In this document: positions 1 through 12,893 of the stretch, piece after piece
How the letters are laid out: the number at the start of each line of letters is the position of its first letter
Numbering within the stretch: position 1 is the stretch's first letter
DNA from: Sphaerolaimus hirsutus
Taxonomy: Eukaryota; Nematoda; Chromadorea; Monhysterida; Sphaerolaimidae
Reading direction: 5' to 3'
DNA: 64,000 nucleotides
Assembly: GCA_964036195.1 (NCBI GenBank)
Contig: OZ038458.1
Coordinates: 15,947,832 to 16,011,831 of the forward strand
Made by a program: the position numbers and the translations under genes
The notes under the pieces: model-generated
Databases searched by the model: none
Seen by the model: the letters and a program-made list of their open reading frames with translations, nothing else
What the model was told of the DNA's origin: nothing

Positions 1-21
1 GGAGTCGCTTACACACATATA

Positions 22-1282
22 CACTACCGTGCAGAATAGTTGAGACTTATTGTGCTGCGTGATTAATGTTGCCAGAATTTCGAAATAGTTGATATGCAAA
101 ACATTTGGATACTGTACATGGGTACCCTGGGGGCTGACTACACATGCCCAGGATGACCGCCCCTCAAGTTCAAATCTGTGCATATTCCTAGTGTACAAAC
201 ATATTAACTCAGTTTGTTCATGTTTCAGAATAGTTGAGACTTTTCTTGTTTTGGGCAGTAGCCACCCAGTATCTCACTTTTAAGTCTATATCCACCTCCT
301 ATGTTCATTTTTCAACAAAATTTTCACCATGGCAACTGATTGCCTGCATCGCTGAGCTCTGTGTGCAGCAAGAAATATTCTAAGCATGAACAGCATATGG
401 TGATGCATATATGGAAATGTGGCATTTATTAATTTTTGCTGCAGTTTTGCATCCATTGCCAGCAACTCTGAAATGGGGGTAGGCATACTACTGGGTGGGG
501 CTATTTGGTGTGTAAATTTGAGGTTTTGGCCTTGCTCTATTAGGGAGAAAAGTTGGCCCAACTGTGAATGAGTAATGTGCAATTATTTTGGATGGAATGA
601 AGATGGAAGTTTGTAAGTGCTATAACTTTTGATTGGAAAGAGATATTGAAAAAACGTTGTTGTCATATTAATTCTCTCTGTCTAAAGTATGTTATTGACT
701 GTTCAATAACAAAATTTTCATGCTGCAAACCCCAGTAAAATAAGCATAAAATATTTAGACACCATTGAAAACTTTGAAGTGCCATAACTTTTGATTGGAA
801 AATGATATTGAACTCATTTCTTTTTTAAATGAATCCTCGTTGTCTAAAGTATATGATAGCATGTTCAAAAAAATTATTTTTTCATGTTCAAAAACTGGGT
901 CAAATTGACATATGGAATTTAGACATCACTAAACCGACCACAAAAAAAGAATCTGCAGGTTGTCCCGATCATTTGAAGTGTTGAATGATTCAAATCAGCC
1001 CAGAAATGGTTCTGTTATTAAGCTTCAAAGACACTCATAAAGATTGCCCATTTTTTGTATATTTATTGACCATCTTTTTATAGACCCCCCTTATCTTGGG
1101 CCTGGGGGTTTATTTGAGCAAACAAATTTTTTTCATTGTAGCCCCAGCATCAAACCCCAACATACTCAAACGGCATCAAAATTGGGCAAGGGACAAGAAA
1201 TTGGGAAGCAAAAAAGTGCAGTGGACCCCCAGCCTACTGTTTCTCTATGTGTGAAAAGTCTCAACTATTCTGCACGGTAGTG
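22..1282. mobile_element. Tc1/mariner-like non-autonomous element, 1261 bp
   Basis: Terminal inverted repeats of about 27 bp match perfectly: the left end starts CACTACCGTGCAGAATAG at 22 and the right end is its reverse complement finishing at 1282. Both are flanked by TA (20-21 and 1283-1284), the duplication typical of Tc1/mariner. The CACTACC... start resembles known Tc1-type ends. The tail of the end motif (CAGAATAGTTGAGACTTTTC) recurs inside at about 226-245. I see no transposase reading frame, so it is a deletion derivative or MITE. It lies upstream of the first visible SDR exon, probably in an intron of that gene. Confidence 0.85.
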
Positions 1283-1387
1283 TATAATAGTTCACTGAAG
1301 TGAGACTTTTCAAGAATAAAACGAATAGGTATATTTACCTAGTCTAAATCCATCTACGGGCACTCTGACCTGACCACCCACTCGCAG

Positions 1388-3016
1388 AGGACATACGAAG
1401 TGACGTTGATGTAACGTTCATCGAATTCGACTTATCCAGGCCCGACATCGACGAGGCATTTCCATTTTCACGACTCCAGGAACTTGATATCGGCATATTT
1501 GGTATGAGAAAACTCGTTGAAATATTCCCCATTACCGAAAATCCTGTATTTATTTTTCACGCGCTCAGTAAACTGCGCCGGTATAGCAGTGGACAAGTTG
1601 GCAGACTGGATGGACCACCCGAGCGGCCTGGCCAAGCGCATACTGCAAGTGAACACGGTCGCGCCGATCACTGTGGGTTTTCATTCGACAACATTCTATG
1701 GCTCACGTTTTCAATTAAACGGCAGTTTACAGATTAATGAAAAATAAAAGGTGAAACGGCAAATTCAGCCTCGACAAATTACAAATACACAAAGCTTTGA
1801 GATACCAATCCAAAAATCGACATGTTAATTTGACAAGCATTAACTAAAAGGTATCTACATTGTGTCCAAAAATTATTCAAAATGCTCCAGTAGTTCTCGA
1901 GAAATGAATTTTACATCCATAATTCACAATGCGTCGACAACATTTTTCATTTTAATTGTCTACAAATTGTTAAATCTTGATGTAAAATTCATATTTCGAG
2001 AACTACGGGAACTTTTTTGACACCATATAGATATCGGTTGATGCTTCAAACGATTGTGTTGATTTAGGGATTGCTATCTCTAATCGTTCGTATTGTACAT
2101 ATTTGTGATTTGCCGAGACTGAATTTGTTATTTCACCTGTCATTTTTTTATGCAGTAAATGCTTCAATGAAAACTCACATGAAACATCATCTCTCGCAGC
2201 TGGCCGACGCGGCGATGCGCAGCATGGAGCAGCGGGGCACGCGCGGCCTGGTCGTCAACGTGGCGTCGGTGCTCGCGTGGCGGCCGCAGCTGCACACCAG
2301 CGCCTACAGCGCGTCCAAGGCCGCGCTCACGTTCGCCACGCACGCCATGCACTACGGCGCCAAGAAGAGAGATATACGGGTGCAGTGCCTCATGCCCATT
2401 GTGGTTGGTGTTTGATATTTTACATTCGGTGTTATTTGCTTGGTGCATCTTTTTATGGTTGGCTGTGTGCCAGTGGTGTTCAAGTTTTCGTTTGGGCATC
2501 AATTACACAAAAGTATTTTAGATCTCTATCTTATATGGGGGATCGCGTGATTGCTTACTGACCAAATTTCATCGAGATGGTCAGCTATGAAAATAGAGTG
2601 ATCAGGATAAGTATAACTTTCAATCAGACTCACTGTTTACTGCATGCAATGGAACGTTCTACGATCAAATTTGCGGATTAAGTCCGGCGCGCATGCAGAA
2701 AATCTCGATCACTACAAAGTCATTCCATCGCACCAAAAATACAACCCAAAATTCATCCAACTCTATCCCCACAACCCAGGTGGCCACCAAGATGACAAAG
2801 TACGACTCGAGCGCCGCGGACGGGTTCACCGTGGTGAGCTCCGACGCGTACGCGCGCGCCGCCGTCAACATTTTGGGCATGTGCATGTTCTCGTGCGGCA
2901 CGCCCTTCATGGACGTTGCCATCGAGCTGTTAATCGCCCTGCCAGACGCTATCAGGAGTAGGTTGATAAATATGATATTTTGGAATCAGAAAAGTCGGTT
3001 TAATAAGAGTGATTGA
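1388..3016 (+). CDS. 17-beta-HSD / 3-ketoacyl-CoA reductase-like short-chain dehydrogenase, 3' part
   Basis: Four exons fit in frame: 1388-1501, 1569-1676, 2156-2403 and 2780-3016 (stop). They encode the second half of a classical SDR of the HSD17B12/HSD17B3/HSDL1 group, membrane-associated enzymes that reduce 3-keto groups on steroids or very-long-chain acyl-CoA with NADPH. Visible motifs are DIGIFVNCAG (a variant of the NNAG motif), the catalytic serine in VVNVASV, and the YSASK form of YxxxK, so both active-site Tyr and Lys are present, unlike vertebrate HSDL1 where the Tyr is replaced. The C-terminal part (MPIVVATKMTKY..., then ...WNQKSRFNKSD) follows family layout. The N-terminal TGxxxGIG cofactor loop is not visible in the window and must lie left of the edge, since positions 22-1282 are a transposon. 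Family assignment is firm; the substrate is not known. Confidence 0.88.
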
Positions 3017-4136
3017 TGTGATGTGAGAAATTGTTTGTGAATTGTTTTGTGTACCGCTCCGGTGTGTCATACTTATTTAGGTATTTATTTACGTGTCTGT
3101 GTGCAGTAGTGTTTTCTGTGACTGTAAACATTTTTTTTGGAAGTCATTTTGGAACTTGTGAAGACATTCGAATCCCAGTCAATATACTTACCCTGAATTC
3201 TGTCAAAAGTAAAACTCCAAGACAGTAGAACGAGTAGCACTGGTGGAGAAAAACGGTCAGTGGATTCTCCGGATCAGATTTGTGCGTCTCCCGGAGCTGT
3301 GGAACAGCTGCGTTCGAAGTATTTATGCACACACAATGCATACAGTGCTTGTAATGTTATTTGGCTGGCCTGAAGTTACTCTGGAGTCTCTTCCACTCGC
3401 GGTCGAATGCCAAGTGAAGTATAATAATAAATATAGAAATTTGTACTTGATAAGTATACAATATTGCAACCGATCGATCGCCTGCGATATGACCTCGGGC
3501 AGGCATAAGTAGAGATTGCTCTCAGCTATATAAATAAATATAGGTAGATAGGTATGTACCTAGTAAATTAAATCGACCATTGGGATCGCACGATGATCAA
3601 TACCTGCAGTAGGCAACTGAAAATACAAGTGAAATAAAAAAATTATATTCGAATTTTTTACCTTCGACAAAGCGATAGTTATTTATACTACGTCGTTTTT
3701 ATGTTGTGTCACTTGACCAAAACACTTGTTATTTAGGTGCGGGCGGCATATGTGCCATTTCAGTTGTGTCTAGCCACTGCGTCCACATACGATTCTTCGT
3801 GGCTACATAGTTAGAGTTTGTGCAGTCGATGTGTGTAGTTTGCTGCCCCGACTGCAGTTTGCAGTGCACAGCGGTTGCACGTCGTACGCACGTGCGCCTC
3901 TCCCGCTGCCCTTTTTACTTCTGTGTAACCTCAATGATGAGTTAGGTATTTAATTGTACCTAATATTGCAATCGATTCACCCTTTAATTGAGCTTCAAAA
4001 TTGCAGTTTTACATTCACAATCTGCTGCAGAGCACCGTGTGCAATGAGATTTTGGGCGAAAATCCGGTCTCGCGGCTTGTAGCGTCTTATTGTTTATTTA
4101 CCTAGTTACAAATAGATTATCGTCTCAACTGGCAGT
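3017..4136. other. Spacer between SDR gene and thioredoxin-like gene
   Basis: No coding exon recognised. It holds the 3' flank of the SDR gene, with AATAAA at 3426-3431 as a possible polyadenylation signal, and the 5' flank of the next gene. The downstream gene starts at ATG 4137. Confidence 0.5.
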
Positions 4137-7100
4137 ATGCACTTTGGCAGTTATTTGTTCTTGTTTGCGTTGGCAGTGGGCCAAGTGCACCAAACTATAG
4201 GTGCGGCAAAGAAGCCAAAGAAGGCGGAGTCAGAGGAACGGGACACTATTGAGGATGTGGACGAGGACAAGATTGACGAGTTTATAGAGGATGATGATGG
4301 ATTTTTGGTTGTATTTTTCTGTGAGTTTCGGGTGGTGCATAACTTTTTTAGCTTCGGTGCGAATGTTATCGTATTATTTACCACATTGAGTTTTGAGGGC
4401 ATACTACCTTTGAAATGCATCAATTAATTTAATCATACCAATTCCGCGCCGGGTAAAGTACGCCGTGAAGTGACATATTGACAGAACCTTTCGGACAGAT
4501 GCGGTAACACGTTCGCCGATCATCTAAACACTTCATCAACTTGTCAGTTCATGACCAAATTTTTCCACGGTGAAAAAGTGTCAGGGGAAAACGAGCAACC
4601 CATTTCTACCTGCCAAGGTTTTAAATAATGACAATGACCCTAAATAAACAGACATTGGACTCGAATCATTTAGAACAGCATCAAAAATTATTTGTCTACA
4701 ATCGTAGACGAACCGCAAAGTACGCGCAGAATCCTCCATAATTTAATGAATAAAATCTTGTGATAAATTTCATATACCTAAAATAATTCCATAGTAAAAA
4801 CGAAATAGTATGATGAAAAAACTGTATAAATAATTTCTGTTCATTATTCAGATGGGTTATAGTAGGTTTCCATACTAAGCGTGATGTCCGATGAGTATAC
4901 CAAAAAATCTGGACTCAAATGACACGGACCCGAAACATTACAACCGAACGAACACAAGCCATAATTTGCGCAGACGACAAGAGCAACCGGTGTCCGGCCT
5001 GCAGCCGGGCGCTCGACGTGATGGAGCAGATCGACGACGACCTGGAGATGGACGGGCTCATCGAGGTGGTCAAGACCGACGACAAGAACGTGGCCGAGGA
5101 GCTGGGCGTGCACACCTTCCCCGCCATGGTCTACTTCCGCAGAGACCAACCCATTTTATATGATGGTGCGCTTTGTGCAATGGTGTAGTCGGTAACGATG
5201 GCCACATTTAGGGAGGAAGTGTTTTTGCTTTTCAATTTACCTCAGTATTAATTTTGACGAAAGATCAGAAAGTATTTTTGCTTTTTACAACAATCAGTTT
5301 TCTATCTGTCATCCCTAGTATAATATCAAGTGGCTTAAAAATGTGTAAAAACTCAGGTGAGTTTGAATCATCCGAGAGCGTGCTGCGATGGCTGCGAGCA
5401 CACGACGAAGTCGCCTGTTCTGAGCTGGACGATGACGATTTTGAGGAACGGACCGATGTTTACGATCCCGAAGAGCATGACCTGGATTGGTACATCATGT
5501 TGTGAGTCTTTTTGCGTCAGTCCCGATTTCACTTTGCTCTCACTTTGTGAGAGGATAACAAATTTTTTATAGAAATTACTTTGATAGTTGACGCGTCTAC
5601 TTCTAAAAGTTGGTAGATCCGAAAAATCGATTTCAACAAAAAAAGCATTTCAAGCTTTGTTCCCGAAATTTTCCATCTCTGCTCCGACAATGGGAGCAGT
5701 GGCCTTTCCACAAAATGCATTTCTGACGGGAACGAAAAAGCATCTAGGAAAGAGTTCAGTAAACACGTGGACTTATCGACTTCTTGTCCACAAACAAAAA
5801 TTTTATTTCTGAACTTTTTGATGGAAAATTTATGGACAATGGAGATATCAACTTTTTATGTAAAATTTATGGACAATGGACATATAAAATTTCTTACTAT
5901 TTTCCACCACAAAAAAAGTAGACTTTTGACCTTTTGCTAGATTCAGCATGAAGTTACTGACAAAAATTTGGAAAATGGTGGAAAACATGCGGGATAACTT
6001 CTAAACGCCTATTCCATGCTAAACTCAATTTGCGAACTTTTTGGACTTAAGCTTTAGAAGTGGATAGTCACCAAATAGGTAGACTTACCTAGTGATGGAA
6101 TGGCGCCATGGCGCTGGCGCCATTTGAGGGCGCCAAAGGGCGCCGCGCCATGGCGCCATTGGCGCTTGGCGCCCTTTTTCTGTGGCGCCCTTGGCGCCTG
6201 GCGCCCACATTCTGAAAGGCGCCATGGCGCCCCTGGCGCTTGACGCCCTTTTTCGGTGGCGCCCTTGGCGCCTGGCGCCCTGCTTTAAAAGGGCGCCAAA
6301 AAGGCGCCACCAGCTTTTCAAGGTGAGTGCCTTGTAAATAAAAAACGCATCCATGGATGATATAAATTCGCCAGAAAACTGGACGAAGTGGTGTGAGTGG
6401 GTGCAAATCGTTCATCCAACGGTTTATCAGATGTGTCTGATGGATGAGAATACAAGAATGATGGACTGTCGAACTTGCAAAATCATAAATAAACACATTC
6501 AAATCATTGCAATTCTGTTTTTGTCCATTTCAAGGAAACATTTATTGGAAAACTCTATTTGAAGTGAATGGATGACAAATGACAATTTCCATTGTGCGTG
6601 AATTCGTCATGTAGATTTTATTTAAAACATTTTGTTGCTAGTGTTGTTGTTGTTCATTATCTCCTGGTGAACATGACATAAGAAGTAAATGCGTGTCCAC
6701 GGTACTGTAGCAACATTTTTAGCACATGCAGGGTGTTGTAGGCGCTTACTTATCCTGGCGCCCTTGGCGCCCTATTTTCCAAATGGCGCCATGGCGCCCT
6801 TTTTCCGTGGCGCCCCTGGCGCCTGGCGCCCACTTTCCGAATGGCGCCATGGCGCCCTTGGCGCCTGGCGCCCTTTTTCTGTGGCGCCCTTGGCGCTTGG
6901 CGCCCACTTTCCAAATGGCGCCATGGCGCCCTTGGCGCCTGGCGCCTTTTTTTCTGGCGCTTTTCCATCACTAGACTTACCTCTAGGCTAGAAGGTAGAC
7001 TAGGAGGTAGCTAGACCTATCTAGGATAGGTAGACTTAGAAATGCTACCTTTTGCACACAGCAAAATTTTTGTTCCTGTCCCGATAAGATTTCCTCATTG

Positions 7101-9684
7101 GCAATGTTTTGACTTATCAACTTTGTTAATATTTGTTCCAAAAATGTGGCAAGAGTGAAATTACCGTATTACCTCGAAATACCCCCATGGGGGTTTATTA
7201 TTTCGCCAGCAAAATTTGAGGGGGGGTTAATTCGAGGGGGGGGGGGGGGTTTATTCGAGGGGGGGTTTATTGTTTCGTCAGAAATTTTCATAAGAATCGT
7301 AGTAAAAAGTAGGCATTTACATACCCAAAACAGGTAATAAATGTGTCCAAACAGGATATATTTGGACATAAAAACGTAGATAGCTACACAAAATGAGGCT
7401 GCAATGCAAATTAACAGTAATATACATCATGTACATTGCATACATGACGTATTTATTATGTACATGACGTACATCATTCCGAAGGGGGGGGGGTATTTCG
7501 AGGGGGGGTTAATTATTTCCCCAGCCCATTTTGAGGGGGGGTTAATTCGAGGGGGGGTTAATTCAAGGGGGGGATAATTCGAGGTAATACGGTATCGACT
7601 TTGATTTTGATTGGAATTATTGACTTCTTGCTAAAATGTTTTTGCTAATTTCTTGCAAAATGCGATACTTGGACAAGTGACATGAAAAATAGGAAAATTG
7701 TGAAAAATGGACACGAGCAACACTATTATGCCATTTATGTGCTTAACGCAATTATCGAAACCTGGATTTATCAACCTTTAGCAGTGAACTCTAGACTTTT
7801 CATAACAGCTACGACGAAACGGACGAGGAGTGTGCATCATACGAGGCACTGTGGGAGTCCGTAGCACACAAGTTAGTCACCCCTAGATTTTGCCTCCGTT
7901 TGATTTTCAGGCAGCACCTGCATCACAGCGCTAAGACAACCTCCCTGCGGCACTGTCGTTTTACACGACATTTTAAACCTCAGATGACATATTACATGAC
8001 ATTTTACAGAATCTGTGAGTGTCTTTATTTCTCAGAATATACCAATTTTCAGACTTCGTGGTTTGGTAAATGTGGGCAAGGTGGACATCAATGAGAACGA
8101 TGATGTCGCTGACAGGTTCAACATCGATGATGATGATGATGACTGCCCCACTGTGATTCTGTGAGTATCGGCTTTCTACTGGAGTGTACTTGATAGCAAC
8201 CCTTTCATTGATCTTTCCTGGCTCGGAATTTCATTTAGCCAGTCAGTTGTGTTAGGCAGCCAACTGGATGTTGTTCTGGTGTCAATCCCAGACCCTGTAA
8301 AGTGTAAATAAAAGTGTCAAATGTCATGCAAAGTATCAATTGTCATGGCAAATGTAAAGACAAAGTGTCAATTGTCATGCAAAGTTCAGTAATAAAGTCA
8401 TTTCTTTTTGTTTTGATTGACATTTTATTGGACATTGGACACTTTACTTTACACTTTAGAGGGTCTGGGATTGCCCCATGGGAGCAGTCTCAACCCAAGG
8501 CATTTAAAGTGTAAAGTCAAGTATGAAATGTCACGTAAAATGCTCGTGACTGGCACCTGATTGTGAGCCAAACGTATCGCCTATCGGGCTAATCAAGTGA
8601 AGCCCCGGCGCCGAAAAACGGTGCTTGTCGACAGCTGAAAAACATTTACCAAAACAACTGTCGCTGTCCCGCGCTATTGACACTTTACCGTGACTGATCA
8701 TGAACACTATTAGTCCTAAATGAAAACATTCATTTCGAACAGATTCCGCGATGGCAAAATGTACCGATACAGAGACGATGCAGCAGATCTGAAAAGCTTC
8801 GTCGCTTTTGCACTCCACAGGTTCAAGGAACAACGCGGTCAGAAAATTCCAGAGCCGCCCACCCTCTTGTTAGTGTGGATTGTTTGATTAAGTAATATAT
8901 TTTGATCTTAAATGATATTTATTTGTTGACATATTTATGTGCATTTGTACAAATGTTGACATATAAATACTATTATTGTACACTGCGCACAAATTTTCCC
9001 ATTTTTTGCAGAGAGGAGTTGCTAGAAGAATGGAAGGAGGACATATTTGATGTAGTAGTGAGTTACGATGAGCAGTTCTGAATCATTGTGTAGTTGGAAT
9101 GAAAAAACGTACAATAGTTTCTGAGGGGGGTTATACAAGAGGGGAGTTATTGTTCTACGGAATTATGTATCTGTTGTCACTGCCGTAGGCTAATATTGAT
9201 TTGTATTTTTCATTATCACAGCACTGTACTGCATTTGCAGCCCAGGCGTAGCATTATTTGGTGTGTCTGACTTCATTGTTTGTTTTTTTTTGGACCCAAA
9301 GTCTTTTCCACCTATCACAAGGGGGGAGTTATTCAAGTGGGGGACTTATCAAGCGGGGGGTATTCAAGCGGGGGAGTTTTTCAAGGGGGTATTTTTTCCT
9401 CACTCGGCCAACAGGGCCCTTTTTCATCAAAGGGATAACATTTGAGAATATACGGTATTTTGTACCAGGCGCTTTTACTTCAGCACCAGAGGCCAGCACC
9501 ATGGTGCTTTTTACCTCACCACACAACACACAACACCACTTAACTCACTTGTTGCACCCATCTTCAGGAGGAGCACCCACTGGTGTTGGCACCACTACTA
9601 CTAATTGCCTTGGTCACACTTATTTTTGGCACCTATCGATACGGCCCGCAGTTGTACACTGCTATCAAGCAGAAGAGTGCTTGA
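4137..9684 (+). CDS. ER transmembrane protein with two thioredoxin-like domains (PDI/TMX-like)
   Basis: Eight exons join in phase: 4137-4320, 4974-5165, 5357-5501, 7809-7871, 8053-8160, 8743-8868, 9012-9057 and 9568-9684, giving 326 aa. It starts with a signal peptide (MHFGSYLFLFALAVGQVHQ), then an acidic linker. The first thioredoxin-like unit reads LVVFFYDKSNRCPACSRAL, with a CPAC redox-type pair and a VHTFPAMVYF segment holding the usual cis-proline. The second unit (YIMLFYDETDEECASYEALW ... DDDCPTVILF) has no CxxC, so it is probably structural. A hydrophobic segment near the C-terminus (LVLAPLLLIALVTLIFG) is a single membrane span, followed by a short cytosolic tail ending KQKSA, which fits a KxKxx ER-retrieval signal. 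I infer a type I ER membrane protein of the PDI superfamily; I do not recognise the exact orthologue. Its introns are rich in transposons. Confidence 0.85.
4703..4902. repeat. About 200-bp dispersed repeat, family with GTATACTCGGCGGACATCAC-like end
   Basis: This block (a stretch like GATGGGTTATAGTAGGTTTC near the right side and GATGTCCGATGAGTATACC at its end) recurs at about 15215-15395, 25553-25761 and 28818-29010, in both orientations, with AT-rich middles. Partial copies lie near 34850 and 37125. It fills most of intron 1 of the thioredoxin-like gene and fits a MITE, but I could not define a target-site duplication. Confidence 0.6.
6090..6973. mobile_element. hAT-type MITE with GCGCCATGGCGC arrays, 884 bp
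   Basis: The ends are inverted copies of TAGTGATGGAA and are flanked by an exact 8-bp duplication GACTTACC (6082-6089 and 6974-6981), as expected for hAT elements. Both arms are clusters of the palindromic word GGCGCCATGGCGCC and variants; the roughly 400-bp centre is ordinary AT-rich DNA. It sits in intron 3 of the thioredoxin-like gene. Related smaller copies lie at 13159-13311 and 18685-18949, and fragments near 33500 and 42380-42455. Confidence 0.85.
7164..7592. mobile_element. TA-flanked MITE, CCGTATTACCTCGAA ends
   Basis: Inverted ends CCGTATTACCTCGAA... flanked by TA on both sides (162-163 and 593-594 of the 7 kb block) suggest a Tc1/mariner-type non-autonomous element. The inside alternates G-runs with TTATT/TTAATTCGAGG words. 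Sister copies are at 30238-30663, 57316-57617 and 46580-46790. A related subtype with CCGTATATCATCG ends is at 55388-55769, and an eroded copy ends at 9455. Confidence 0.75.
8279..8479. mobile_element. GTGCCAATCCC-type element (introner family copy) inside an intron
   Basis: Left end GGTGTCAATCCCAGACCCTG, right end inverted (GGGTCTGGGATTGCCCC), with inner words such as AAAGTGTCAATTGTCATG repeated in both orientations. It lies in intron 5 of the thioredoxin-like gene (8161-8742) but does not fill it. It is the same family as the elements that exactly form introns at 29205-29394 and 62567-62758. Confidence 0.75.
9121..9455. repeat. Eroded TA-type MITE copy
   Basis: G-run/TTATTCAAG words and a right end TTTGAGAATATACGG followed by TA match the 55388-55769 subtype. 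The left inverted end cannot be recognised. It lies in intron 7 of the thioredoxin-like gene. Confidence 0.5.
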
Positions 9685-12600
9685 TCTATATTTATGTATG
9701 TATTGTACCTATTTATTTATTTTTCAATTCTATTCTACTCTAGTCATTAAAAAACACAGTCTCATTGATGATAATACTCACGGTTATTTATTTCATCAAT
9801 AGATATTTATTATATTTATCTTGTCTGACGAAGAATGATAACTTTACCTCCATCGACAAAATATCTTGCATTCTGCTGTGGAAACGATCGAAGACATCAG
9901 CGGAATCCGTTTAAAATATGAACAAATTTTTGAGACACTGCCTTCGCAACACACGTGTATCGGATGTTTTATATTGAAATATGTCGATCGGTTACATGAA
10001 CAGTCGGTTGACACATATTTCCGTGCCAACACACATGTGGGGATAGAAACTAAATTTCTCCCAATTACTTTTTTTCTAAAGTGCAGCTCTAAAGCCGATC
10101 TCCCATGGTTAATTATCACATGTTCATCTAACCGCATCATAATTATCCAATTCAAATGGATAGTAATAATGTGTATTTGTGAATAGTGAGATTTTTTTGT
10201 GCATTTGTATCCAATTATTCAAGTTAAACATTGTTATGTATGGGTGCAGCACTTCATAAGAAGACGCAGCTTTTCCCTAGATGCACATGAAGCGATTCCG
10301 AATGAAAGTGCCCAGTTTCTGATCATGTGAGGAAATCCATTCGAAACTGAAGTAAATAGATAACAGAGTCGCAAAGGTTCTGGTAACGTAGCCAAAAATA
10401 CCGTTAGAATGACGTTATTTTTGCTAAATAAAATATTGTGAAAACCTAAGTAAAATGTAAGATATAAACATAATGGAGAACAGATGCAAGAAAAATATAA
10501 TGGAAACCTAAGTAAAATTTTTGTGTGGTTATCGATGTCCTGATTCATCCATCAACATCTGCTTTTACATTAATAAAAGTTCTGCACTTATTCTGTCAAA
10601 TATGGCAATCAAATGCTCTGATAGAATGAAAACCTTCTATAATTGCAACAGTATACCATCAAACACTAAAAATACAAATGTCTCAGTCTCAAATGTTATC
10701 AGCACTAATTACAGTAAAAAAGAATCATTCATAAAAATCGCCAAGATTATATACAAAAACCCATACATTTATGAATGACTAAACAAGAAACTAACTACAA
10801 TACATCAACTAATTATAGATTTTCCAATATGACAAAACAATGAAATTTCATTACTTTTTAATTATCTATCACCTAAAAATAAGAACATATCATGATAAAA
10901 CTAAACAAAAAAACTTTATGTCAAACTTTTATTGGTAATCTTAAAGAAAATTAACTCACAAACTGCGGTAAATACTTGACAGAACGTCACCAATGGCACA
11001 CAGCCTAAAAATCCGAATACACACGATGTCAATCAGCACCTCATGTGAGAAAAAACGTTCACCCACACAACATCACTCACACAATTTCACTATAACTTGA
11101 GCAGTGTCTGTAAAATCCCAGAAAAGAATAAAAATAAAATAAAAACAAAATGGAAAATTTAAGAATAAAATAAAATAAAATGGAAAATTCCAAAATAAAA
11201 ATAAAAATAGTATAAAAATTCGAATTTTTGTAAAAATTTTAGTAAAACTGTAGAAAAATCGTATTTTTGTAAAATTGTATAAAAATGCATATTTTTTGTA
11301 AATGTTTTTACCTTCATGCTTGAGTTTCTGCCTGTTTATTCACGGAGCTGGGGGCAGCCCCAAGCTTTGTTAAGTGTCAAATACCATGTCATGCAAAGTG
11401 TCAATTGCCATGACAAGTGTACAGTTAAGTTTCAATTGACATGACACATGTCAGTGTTAAACCAAATTGTGTCCAAATATGATGTGCTGTACCCAGATCT
11501 TATGTGTTGGATCCAAATCTTTTGTGAACATTTGGATACAAAAAACATAAGATTTGGATACAAAACACAAGGTTTAGATACAAAAAAAAAATTGGATACA
11601 CAATTTACACTTTGCATGACATTTGTCACGATAACTATCACTTTGCTTGACATTTGACATGATACTTGACATTTTTGCATTACAATTGACACTTTACTTT
11701 ACATTTGTCATGACAATTGACATCTGGCATGACATTTTACAAATGCACTCAGCACACTCCAGTAGTCCTTCTATTGAAAATGAAAACCATTGTTATCAAC
11801 AATTGTAAGTTTACTGTTGTGTGGACATGTTTAAGTGTTTTTCCACCAATGCAGTAGATTTTCCCTAATGCCAAAAAATGTATTTACACTGGAATGCTTT
11901 ATGCAAACGTTTACAGACATTTCCTGTTATGTAAATTTCACCTAATTTGAATAGGGCTGATTCATCAGCATTTTCTGTGTCTGCCCCGTTTTCTTAGGTT
12001 TCTTCACTTGTTGATTTTAGTGGAAAATTTGGCTAGTTTTCTTGAGCCAATAGGAAATCTAATTTTGATAGTTCTAATCAATTTGAATTATTCCTGCTCG
12101 TTAACTATTGCCTAAACTAATTGATTGCCACAATAAAAGCTGAAATATATAATTGTGGGCCATAATTAATTGGCTTCTACTAATCATTTAGTTACCACTA
12201 ATCCAAGTCACCCCTGAAATAAATATGTGTACCAATACACATAATATTACACTTGCAGCTAGCTCACAATACTTACTGCATGCAACTTTTGTAAAGTAAT
12301 GGCAAAAATTTGTCACAGGTTTTTCATGTATAGGTCTAATGGTAACATTTTTCTGGACTTGCATGCATGATTTTTATTTTTTTGTAAAACATTTGTAAAA
12401 TTTTTGTAAAATGGTGTCATTTTATTTTAATTATGACTTTTGGGAGTAAAATAAAATAAAATGAAACAAGAATAAAATTACAATAAAATACAATTTTTAT
12501 ACAATTTGTATACAAATAATTTTTATAAAACCAACGCTGTTCTTGAGATATCAATGAAAAACGAAAATTTCGCTATTTGTCAGCAGCATTTCTCGTTGAG

Positions 12601-12893
12601 ATTGTTAAATTTGTTCCATTTTTTAGACCAATTTTTTGAGTCTGATATCTAGATATCCTGCTAAATATTAGGGATGGCTCAACCAAATAGGTACCACAGC
12701 ATTTCAAAATCAATAAAATTCATGTTTTGCTACAGTAAAACACATAATTAGGTACACTAAAAACGGGGACTACGAACATTGCGTTTACATTGTGTTGTAG
12801 TTTTAGCAAGAAATCATACTTTGCAGATGTTCCTGGAACTAATTTGTTTGAATGTGTTTGAAATGTTTGAAAAATGGAATTTCAGTACCTACT

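Noticed and set aside
2164..2502. Antisense frame over the SDR exon (and similar antisense frames over GC-rich exons of Acinus, hexosaminidase and the hAT-derived genes)
   Set aside because: Shadow of the GC-rich coding exon; the sense strand has family motifs and matching splice sites.
6085..6991. Ala/Pro/Trp-Arg-rich frames on both strands
   Set aside because: Produced by GGCGCCATGGCGCC arrays in the 6090-6973 MITE; no splice or homology support.
7200..7580. G-run clusters considered as regulatory G-quadruplex islands
   Set aside because: The same G-runs recur within inverted ends of a TA-flanked MITE family, so they are element sequence; quadruplex formation is possible but not evidence of regulation.
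9844..10186. Opposed open frames of about 100 codons
   Set aside because: No recognisable domain, no exon partners, and both strands are equally open.
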